A DNA stretch of 44,266 nt. Source: Hofstenia miamia (Eukaryota > Xenacoelomorpha > Acoela). Position numbers and translations under genes: made by a program. Positions 33,997 through 42,256 of the stretch are shown here, piece by piece. Where the stretch lies: contig SCFE01000048.1 of NCBI GenBank assembly GCA_004352715.1, positions 1,913,678 through 1,957,943 of the forward strand. Direction: 5' to 3'. Every line of letters starts with the position of its first letter. Position 1 is the stretch's first letter. Under the pieces are notes generated by a model. The model was not told the origin of the DNA, did not search any database, and saw only the letters and a list, made by a program, of their open reading frames with translations.

Positions 33997-35772
33997 CTAA
34001 TTTAAATCTTGCGATGTGGTAGGATGATTGGTTTCAAGGTCGACTAGGTTGTCAACGCACAAGGCTTCGGTAAAAGGTTCTTCGATGATAAAGCCTTCAC
34101 CATCGGCAACAAGCTGGACTTTAGCTTTACATTGGGATTTTAAATGTCCTTTCTCTCTGCATGTATAACATCGCACTGAGGACAAGTCAAGCATCTTCTT
34201 GACAGGGACAGGCTTCCTGAGTTCGAAATTTTTCATCCCGGATGCACCAGAGAATTTAGTGATATCACTGTTGATGCATTGTGAATTCTGAAGCATGTAG
34301 ACCACGCTGATAGCCTTACGGATAATTTCATGGAGGCTGTCCTCAGGATCACATCGAACTTCCAGCCGATTTCTAATTGACGCAGGGAAACCTCAGCAAA
34401 TGTAAGAGAACAAATCGTGCTTAGAGTATTCTTTCAACAAACTGCTCAGGCGTTCAACCTGGGTTATATAATTACGGATATCATCACCAAATTTAAAAGA
34501 CATGTCGCACAGTAGTGTCTTGTACTGATGTTTAATGTGCGGCACTCGATAATGGTCTTCAAAGAAACCCACCAACAACTGGTAATCTGTTTTGATGCTT
34601 CGGTCAAGCATCATGTATTGGTTGTATGCCAACCCACTAAGATACAAGGGGAACTGCGACATGGCAGTCTCTTGTGAATTTTTATGTTGCTTCATAGTCA
34701 ATTCGAATAGAAAAAACCATTCGTCAAAGGACTGGGCGACGGCATCAATTTGCCCAGTGAATTTGGGTAGAACAGAATGCTTACTGTATAATTGTACCTG
34801 TCTGTGGGACTCTAGAGGAAGAATCGACTTGCGATACCTTGGCTGATCTTTGGAACTGGCTTTTTCGTTGGCCAGACTGGTATCACTCATGTGCTGCTCC
34901 TTGCATGCGGGAATGACAATGTTGCTCACCGGATCAGGTAGCGATGGGACGTATCCTGTTTGCGTAGTAGCTCCAGTGGTTAAGGTGGACACTTGTGTGA
35001 GAGCGGCCTGAGCGAAAGTAGGTTGACTATGTGATGGAGGAGTGGGACAGGGTATGGAGGAGGACACTCCGCACAAAGAAACACCTGGAGAAGGCTGACT
35101 CACACCAACTAGCTGAACTACCTGGCTGATAATTCTCTCAGCCAATTCATCTAATGCGTCATTCAACACAGCATGGGTGATATATTCATTACGATCTCTG
35201 TTAGCTGATGCATCTTCAGGACGGCTTGAGTTGTTAATGGTGTTCTTTAACTCATGAATTTGTAATTCCAGAGCGAAGGTTGTGTCTAACATCTGTCTCT
35301 CCATCTTCTGATATGCCATGTGTTGGGTATTAATCTCAGCTTGCAAAGATTCAAATTGGCGTTCACTCTCCATCCTTAGGGCTACCTGTTGTGATAGCTC
35401 TTCCCTCAGGTGCTCGATCTCGGCAAGGTTCACCTCAAAATGAGGCAAAGACTGATGCTCGCAGCCACTGGCATAACTGCGCGGATGCATGGGAATTGGC
35501 AGAGCATTCCGAGAGTTCAACACATGTCGCGCATTTCTATGAAATGATGGGCTCAGGTTCATCGCACTTGCATCACTGTATGGAATAGTGTCAGCATTGT
35601 GATCATCCATTCTTTGGGTAGTCGGGGAAGAGGGTTGAGAAAAATTAAGTAACGATCCAATGGTACAAGGGGTAACGTCCTGGTTACCAATGCTTGCACA
35701 GGGGACGCTCCACACAGGGAATGTCCCAAAAGTAGGAGAATAAATTACAGTGTGACTCAAACTAGAATCCAT
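33997..35772 (-). pseudogene. gag: Gypsy gag, interrupted by one in-frame TGA
   Basis: Gag is the structural protein that forms the retrotransposon particle. From ATG 35770-35772 the order is: a low-complexity N-terminus; a coiled coil at about residues 115-180 (EIEHLREELSQQVALRMESE onward); a Ser/Thr/Pro linker; and a capsid region like Retrotrans_gag (VLPKFTGQIDAVAQSFDEWF, QFPLYLSGLAYNQYM, FEDHY). A TGA at 34393-34395 breaks the frame after HDLFSYIC. The same frame continues for about 130 codons to TAG 33997-33999 and holds a CCHC zinc knuckle, CYTCREKGHLKSQC (C-x2-C-x4-H-x4-C). The region on both sides of the TGA is clearly one protein, so this is a nonsense mutation rather than a gene end. 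Confidence 0.9.
34000..34006 (-). promoter_or_regulatory. -1 ribosomal frameshift heptamer T TTA AAT at the gag stop
   Basis: In the gag frame the last codons read GAT TTA AAT TAG, so the heptamer T_TTA_AAT has the canonical X_XXY_YYZ form and sits immediately before the stop. Slipping back one base gives TTT AAA TTA GTT and enters exactly the pol frame, which is open from there to the protease. A weak stem is possible just downstream (GGAG..CTCC). The site position and frames are seen directly; its activity is inferred. Confidence 0.8.
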
Positions 35773-36016
35773 TAGACTTTAGAAAGCAAAACAACAATTT
35801 CCAGAACTGACAATGGGAGCACTCCCGCGAACACAGAAACGAAAAGTACTTATGAGGGGTAACAGTGATTAACAGACCAAGAAGGGAAGAAATGAACACG
35901 GCAGTACTTGGTAATAAATCCAACATAAAAAGCACTAGAAAAGTAAAACAAATAAGAAATTTAACAGTTGACATCAGCCAAATAAGAAATGCAAAAGCTT
36001 CGTTTTCATCCTTCAA
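35762..36016 (-). CDS. Hydrophobic upstream ORF overlapping the gag start
   Basis: An 84-codon ORF begins at ATG 36014-36016 in the gypsy leader and ends at 35762, overlapping the gag ATG by 11 bases in another frame. It encodes a charged start (MKDENEA) and then a long hydrophobic region (FLICFTFLVLFMLDLLPSTA, then AVFISSLLGLLITVT) that would form two membrane segments. It could regulate gag translation or simply be chance in a T-rich leader. No family is recognised. Confidence 0.3.
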   Translation of the reverse strand: MKDENEAFAFLIWLMSTVKFLICFTFLVLFMLDLLPSTAVFISSLLGLLITVTPHKYFSFLCSRECSHCQFWKLLFCFLKSNGF

Positions 36017-36195
36017 GGGTGGGGAAGTTCACAGATACATCGATGGATAACTTTCTCTGAAGTCAAGCTGATATGCACCAAAATGAAAACCAGCTCACAA
36101 CCAAACCATTGAAAGAGAACAACAAGATTACAGAGGTATCACATCAGCGTCCTGTCATGGTCACTATGTGGAATCAGTGGCTGGTAGGCAAACTT
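36017..36195 (-). other. Gypsy leader region
   Basis: This non-coding stretch lies between the putative promoter and the upstream ORF. I looked for a tRNA primer-binding site starting with TGG and found none that I could match. Confidence 0.4.
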
Positions 36196-36221
36196 AACTG
36201 ACTCCACAGAAGGTTTAAATA
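36196..36221 (-). promoter_or_regulatory. Candidate core promoter of the gypsy element
   Basis: In the element's sense, TATTTAAA (36221-36214) is followed by AGTCAGTT (36203-36196), an initiator-like TCAGTT. The spacing is a little short for a classic TATA to start-site distance. It is 0.4 kb upstream of gag, which fits a 5' LTR or leader. Confidence 0.35.
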
Positions 36222-36455
36222 GCGTTTTCAGGACAGCCACGATTCCGAGAAAGAGATTAACGTAGAACTTATAACATAACTTATAGATGTAACATTGGTA
36301 ATTCATCCAAGTAACAAAACTACTTTAGGTAACAACCAAGATGACCAATTCCTATGGCTTCCAGCCAAAGTGGAACGTCCAGAAGTAAAGTGCTTAACCT
36401 ATTGACTGGTGCTACCCTATTTGTCTCACTTGCTTAATTTCTATCTCACTTCAAA

Positions 36456-37009
36456 NNNNNNNNNNNNNNNNNNNNNNNNNNNNNNNNNNNNNNNNNNNNN
36501 NNNNNNNNNNNNNNNNNNNNNNNNNNNNNNNNNNNNNNNNNNNNNNNNNNNNNNNNNNNNNNNNNNNNNNNNNNNNNNNNNNNNNNNNNNNNNNNNNNNN
36601 NNNNNNNNNNNNNNNNNNNNNNNNNNNNNNNNNNNNNNNNNNNNNNNNNNNNNNNNNNNNNNNNNNNNNNNNNNNNNNNNNNNNNNNNNNNNNNNNNNNN
36701 NNNNNNNNNNNNNNNNNNNNNNNNNNNNNNNNNNNNNNNNNNNNNNNNNNNNNNNNNNNNNNNNNNNNNNNNNNNNNNNNNNNNNNNNNNNNNNNNNNNN
36801 NNNNNNNNNNNNNNNNNNNNNNNNNNNNNNNNNNNNNNNNNNNNNNNNNNNNNNNNNNNNNNNNNNNNNNNNNNNNNNNNNNNNNNNNNNNNNNNNNNNN
36901 NNNNNNNNNNNNNNNNNNNNNNNNNNNNNNNNNNNNNNNNNNNNNNNNNNNNNNNNNNNNNNNNNNNNNNNNNNNNNNNNNNNNNNNNNNNNNNNNNNNN
37001 NNNNNNNNN
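36456..37009. other. Assembly gap, 554 N, at the gypsy 5' LTR
   Basis: A run of 554 N upstream of the gypsy leader in the element's sense. It probably covers part of the 5' LTR. Confidence 0.98.
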
Positions 37010-37429
37010 ATGCTCGTGAAAGCACTCCCGAATTGTTGCTGATCTTAAGCAATAAGTTTCATTTAAGATAATAAATAAATAAGAAATACAACAGTAAAGA
37101 CGGCAGTTAAGAGTAGACAAAGTCTATTGAACGCTCACTACAGGTTTCTCAGTTTTATACAAAAAGATTCAGTTATTACCTGCCTTTGTTTACAATGATT
37201 GATATTCAACATAGTTTAACATGCTCGTAATAGTTTTCCCTTGTAAATTAAATTTGAGCAAACAATAGCACCATTGAGGGGACATCAATCTAATAATAGC
37301 AAACTAAGATCGAAAATTGATAACGTCATAGTGACATAAGAATGCAAAGGTACAAATTAAAAGATATAAAAGAATAAATACAACATAATCCCCGAGCGAC
37401 TCTACAGTAGGTGCTCAGAAATGGTTTTA
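37010..37429. other. AT-rich DNA between gap and second gypsy relic
   Basis: No gene is seen. It could include LTR sequence of either gypsy element, but there is no second copy in the window to compare. Confidence 0.4.
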
Positions 37430-38260
37430 GAAGCAATTAATATGTTGTCAATATAGGTGGCAGTTCCTTCATCTAGTTGATGACTGTCATTTTTGAGCAC
37501 TTTAGTAATGTATCTTTGAAAAGTGGCAGGGCATTACATAGCCCAAAGGCCATGTAAGGCCACTGGTGTTATGAAGGCTGTTCTCAATATCACTTTTAAA
37601 CATTGGCACCTGCCAATAGGCTTTACAAAGGTCTAATGTTGTGAAGAAGGAATTCTGACAGGAAGTGTGAAGAATTTGGTCAAAGTGAGGAAGAGGATAG
37701 GCGTCCTTTTTTGTGATATTGTTTAGCTTCCTAAAGTCTATGCATAATTAATATTTGTCATTCTGCTTGGTAAAGACTGTGGGTGAAACATACAGGCTTT
37801 TAGATGGTTAGATGATTCTGATATTGAGTAGCTCAGAGATTATTTTGGAGTATTCTTGTATCAAATGCTCTGGCACTGGGAAGACTGGTTGATGAATTGG
37901 TGTGTTGGTTAGTGTATTGATATAGTCTCCCTCACCAATAGCTTTCACTACACTAATGGTTTTGAAATTGAAAACAGAGTGGTGGTGTTACATCCTCTAC
38001 CAGTCATTACTACTGTTGATCCTTTGTTACTATATAACATTAGTTGTATCTTTGCAGGTAGGGATTTACTAACTAGATACTGTTTGGCTTTTGTTTACTT
38101 CTGTTAACATAACATAACTAGATTTAACTATTCACTATTTAGGTGACAAAGCCATACAGCAATCTCTCCAAGGATTGATAGTAGGCATCTGCCCAAAGCT
38201 GATCTCCACATCCAGTTTCACCAGTCCATTGATGATCCATTTGGTTGAGTTCCACTTCTC
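37430..38260 (-). pseudogene. Second Ty3/gypsy pol relic (RT fragment)
   Basis: In pieces of different frame the minus strand reads FPVPEHLIQEYSKIISELLN (about 37880-37820), LCIDFRKLN, KDAYPLPHFDQIL, TLDLCKAYWQVPM (about 37640-37600), PATFQ and ITKVLKND. These are in the same order as in the intact-order element nearby, but clearly diverged from it. Stops and indels are frequent. A possible upstream pol/protease-linker piece lies at 38140-38260 (NGLVKLDVEISFGQ). The rest of the element is absent or unrecognisable. Confidence 0.8.
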
Positions 38261-39082
38261 AGCTCAGTGATATAACTTATGTGTACCCTATCCTAGCTCA
38301 GTGTATACTCATGACAAGACACAATTCAACTTAGACTCTATTTTGTAAAAGTGTTTCATGAATGTGCAACCAGACTTGTTACTAGAAATATATTGGCTTT
38401 AATAAATGGTTTAATATTGAGCAGCTTCCTAACCTACATTTATTAATCAGTACATGTTCAGTCACTTTATCAGTCATTTTATAGTCACTAATTTGGATCT
38501 GAAATAGTAATAATATATTACCTGTTTTCAGTCATCCAACCATATTTTGAATTCATTTATTTTAGCACATTTACTGAATGATTGGTAGTCATCCAAATGA
38601 GAGAAAAACCCCTATACCTAACCTAAGTGCACTTTCATGGTCTGGCACAAACAACCCTAGAATAGATCTTGATGATGGATCCGGACCACTACTAAACACA
38701 ACTCACTTAACTTGACATTTTAATAACTAATCAAACCATATTAATCAAACAAACTAAGAATTCTGAATAAAATTCTTTATCAATTGCTTACAAGGTTTTG
38801 AATCTAATTATAGCAAATTCAGAAAAGTACCTATTGATTTCAAATTTGAACTATCATCAGCCAATATGGTGGCCAAAAATAATGGAAGCAATTTCGCCCC
38901 CTTGTTTTGTCAAAAGTATTGTCATCAACAGACACTAACCTTTTAAATTTGACACTTATTGTTTCTTGGTTGCATGATACAAATTAATCTAACTGATCTA
39001 ATAATTTATAATATTGCTAATCATAATTTGTCTTTGATCTTATTCTCTTTCTGATTTGACATTAGCAGCTTAGTTGATTTGG
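38261..39082. other. No gene seen
   Basis: AT-rich sequence with nothing recognised. No PCM1-like exon was found here on the minus strand. Confidence 0.5.
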
Positions 39083-39358
39083 ATGATGCTACATGCTGAC
39101 TTTCAACAATTGCAAACAACATCTGTGGCAGAAGCTTCTTGAGATTTCCTATACAACCACATTAAAAAGGCCACTGCATTTTTTGCACTTGCCTAAGTGA
39201 GAAACACAGCCATTGCAAACTGCCTGGTTAATACTATCTTGTATTTCATCAGTCACAACATATGCAAGTTTCTGAAGAAACTTTGTGTTCAGACATTATT
39301 TTGAAAGAACTTCACAATATGGTCCATTTCTTAGTAATTTCACATAGTCAATGGCTTT
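39083..39358 (-). pseudogene. Unrecognised Cys-rich coding relic
   Basis: One minus-strand frame gives protein-like sequence over about 90 codons with only two stops (TAA 39296, TAG 39149): KAIDYVKLLRNGPYCEVLSK, then CLNTKFLQKLAYVVTDEIQD, then AVCNGCVSHLGKCKKCSG. The last part has a C-x2-C-x6-C-x2-C pattern, as in small zinc-binding modules. I do not recognise the family. It is likely a fragment of a transposon protein, given the neighbourhood. Confidence 0.4.
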
Positions 39359-42175
39359 GTCACTGTAATTCTTTCAGGCTGCTCAAGCCATCTTTACATT
39401 TGATACACCTGGAAGATTGCATAATTGTCTGTTACTAAATAACTGTGCAATCATTTCATTACTTACAAATGGTAAATTTAGAGAAATTGCTTTAACAAAA
39501 TCCATTGTAAGTGATTTTCAGAAAGAACCTGTAGTTAAATGTAGACTTTTACAGCTGGAATGATGTCAATCAAATCAAGTTTTGATAATGGGATTAAAAT
39601 AAAAACTTATTTTTTTTTACAAGAAACTGAGTTTTATAACCCAGTACACCTTTCTAAAAACTTTTGTTGAGCTCCTAGTAACAAATGTTGAAAAATTAAA
39701 AAAATATAAATTCTGAGTTTTGGAAACTACAATTTTAAATAATTTATTTTATATAATATTTTTGAAGGGATTTTTGATCAATTTGAGGTTTAGCAGTAAT
39801 TATTTTTATTCCCAGTATTTTTGACCAAGTTTTGTGAAATGATTTGATTACTTTGAAAATCATAAAGTGTTTATCTCTGTTAGTAACAAATCTTAAACCT
39901 TCCAAATATATCTTAAATCTTTCATTTACACCTCTCGCTTAGAAATTGGGAAATTTGAGATCTAGATTTATAGACTGAAAGAACAGACCAAACGTTTATC
40001 TTTATTTTTGACATATTTCGATAATACCATCAGGTTTTAGTTAATTTTAGTTCAATCTTAAAATCTTAATATTTAAATTTCTAAGAAATATATTGGTTTT
40101 ATTGTAAATCACAATGTAATTTAACTACCTGCAATCTAATTTATGTTATGTAATTCATATTTTGGACCAATTTGTTGCTGATCAATTGAACTCTCTTAAG
40201 GTTGAAAATATAAATGATGCATCATAGATAGTGTTAATAGTTCTAATTTCTTTACCCGATGCTGAAGGATAGACAGAAATCCTATAAACATTTATGCGAA
40301 GTAACAAGAAATTGCTCTTACCAGCATGAAAAAATTAATGAATGTCTTTTTGCTCTTTACGATCTAGAATTATTCCTGTGGGCCTGCTAACTTTTTCATA
40401 TTTCTCTTTCATAGGCTGTTCAAACTTTTATTAAATTAATTATTTTCTTTCGCAAGATTAATATAATTCGTAGGTCCACCTCAACACTACAATACATGTA
40501 CACCGGGATTGCATTTACTTCATTTTGTAGCAAGATGTTCTACTGTATGGAATTTTTAGGCGAAGGTATAGAATAGGATTCACGTGGAGCACGCAGACAA
40601 AATATGCACTAAAAAATTATTTGAAATTTAATAATAAACGTATAATGTTTAAAAAATAATTGGTATGGACTGATAACTTTGCATAGTTTGGAGTTTGGAC
40701 AAATCGAAGCACGCTGTATATATTTAAGGACAATAGCACAGAAACTTGGAATTCATAAAGTAATTAACTGTTATTAAACAAGTTGCTAGATATAAAAGTA
40801 TATTTATGAAAATCCATACAATTTTTTAGTGTAAATCAAGTTCTTACTTGAGATTTTTAAATAAATTGTTACCTTTATATTTTGATAGCTTTGTATTTTC
40901 ACAGAATTTGTATTTCCACACTTTAAGTTCTTATTAGTAACACCAAATTTATAGCTAACATGACCGATGACCCTTTTCATAAATTTTTAATGCATACATT
41001 TTATTCATTCGGCTGATATTTTTCTAAATATATTTTTTATAGTGTGGGTGTACAGTATCGGTTTTGCGTTATAACGTATAGAATTATATATTTTCATACT
41101 TATTTTGAAAATGTATAGGAACTCAACATAGGGCTTCTAAATAATTGAAGCATGTAGTGCAAGAACCCTTTAAGTGCAAATTGATTTAAAACGAAAAATC
41201 GCAATTTTTAGTGCGTGCTTGCATCCTTCCTTATGTAGTGTATGTTAACAGATTTTTCATGACTCTGTAATCAAATTCAGGTTCATTTAACTTGTTGTGT
41301 AGTTCATCGTGAGATAATTCTAAAGCAATCGATTTCGCAATTTTGTCAAGTAACAGGTTCTTCAATTATGTCTTACTCAACAAATTCCTATTGCTTAGTT
41401 GTGTTGTTATTAACATTTGCAATAACCTAGATCCAGATATTTTTTAGAGTTAGCCATTGCGTTAAATAATCTAGGCAATCCGCATTTGTACAAGAAGGCA
41501 TGAATGAGATTTGAGATTTTTGTTTACAAAGCGATATATATATAATTATTGGCTGAAAATAGTTTTACTGTAATGAAATTGTTGCAAACTCATCAAAGAG
41601 GACTATAATTCATGATTTATGTTCTTAATGTTAAATTTTTTAACAAAAAAAGAACGATTTAAATTTTCATAGAAATTTAATCAAATATTCTCTATATTTA
41701 TACAGAAAACATTCTCAATAAATTATGTACTGAACAAAGCGCATATATTAGTTGTTATAATATGAGTAAAACACATTGACTAATCGAAATTAATATATTT
41801 ATATTTACGACAATGTATTTCGAAATTTCACCTAAGATAGCGACTTGATTTAAGTTTGAAATGAATAGATGTACATAAATGTACTTTTATATCCTGGAAT
41901 TTGTTTAATACATATAATTTTTTATGAATTCTAAGTTTTATGCTATTGACTTTAAATATATAAAGCGTGCTACGAATTTGGTTAATCATGTACAGTTATC
42001 GGTGTATATATATTTAAACTTTTTACGTTTGTTTTTGCATTTTTTATAGTTTCTTTCCCTATATTAGTGTTGATTTTGTTCGCGTGTTCCGCATGCACCC
42101 TATTCTATACCTTCGACAATTTTTATTTAGTTTTCAATTACATTAAATTTTATAAAATGTTCACATTATGTCATA

Positions 42176-42177
<2 letters not shown>
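39359..42177. other. AT-rich DNA, no gene seen
   Basis: About 2.8 kb of AT-rich sequence without convincing coding potential, RNA gene or repeat. A few protein-like words around 39360-39600 on the minus strand (MDFVKAISLNLPFVSNEMIA) may extend the neighbouring relic. Confidence 0.45.
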
Positions 42178-42208
<31 letters not shown>

Positions 42209-42209
42209 T
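42178..42209 (-). repeat. (TTA)n LINE tail
   Basis: About ten uninterrupted TAA units (plus strand) lie directly after the LINE's AATAAA in element sense. Confidence 0.9.
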
Positions 42210-42256
42210 GACTTTATTAGCCGGCAACGAGGACAGTCACAGGAGATGAAATAGGA

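Larger units (their letters stand above)
30059..34006 (-). pseudogene. pol: Gypsy pol: protease, RT, RNase H, integrase; broken
   Basis: This is the polyprotein for proviral DNA synthesis and insertion. It is entered by a -1 shift at 34000-34006. The protease has VDMGAAAS (Met where Thr/Ser is usual) near 33870. RT starts around 33000 (CIDFHKLND) and has LDLCKAYWQVPM (32760s), FGLCNVPATFQQ and YIDD (32571-32582). RNase H has DCDAS (about 32090) and RTNNSALAWL (31880s, Asn where the catalytic Asp is usual). Integrase has an HHCC finger (H-x3-H, C-x2-C, 31250-31390), then HVDLEQL, SDRGPQF and NGLVERLNRTL as the D,D,E set, and a WQGPF module near 30460. Breaks: a one-base indel in a C run at 32837-32840, one in an A run at 31940-31946, and in-frame stops TAG 31475, TGA 30857 and TAA 30596. 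The frame ends at 30059. Confidence 0.92.
28262..36455 (-). mobile_element. Ty3/gypsy-type LTR retrotransposon, gag-pol-ORF3, defective
   Basis: The order on the minus strand is leader, gag (35772-33997), pol with protease, RT, RNase H and integrase (34006-30059), then a third ORF (30135 into gap 27262-28261). RT before integrase defines the gypsy order. The element is visibly less AT-rich than its surroundings. It lies upstream of the first visible PCM1 exon, in the same orientation as the gene, possibly within a PCM1 intron. LTRs could not be compared because both ends fall in gaps, and no convincing primer-binding site or polypurine tract was found. In-frame stops and homopolymer indels show this copy is dead as assembled. 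Confidence 0.92.

Noticed and set aside
30596-34395. Stop-codon reassignment or readthrough as an explanation of in-frame TGA, TAG and TAA in gag-pol
   Set aside because: All three stop types occur, the 21 PCM1 exons contain none in frame, and frame-breaking indels are present too. Decay is simpler.
36017-36455. tRNA primer-binding site for the gypsy element
   Set aside because: Several TGG-starting stretches were inspected, but none matched a tRNA 3' end I could name.
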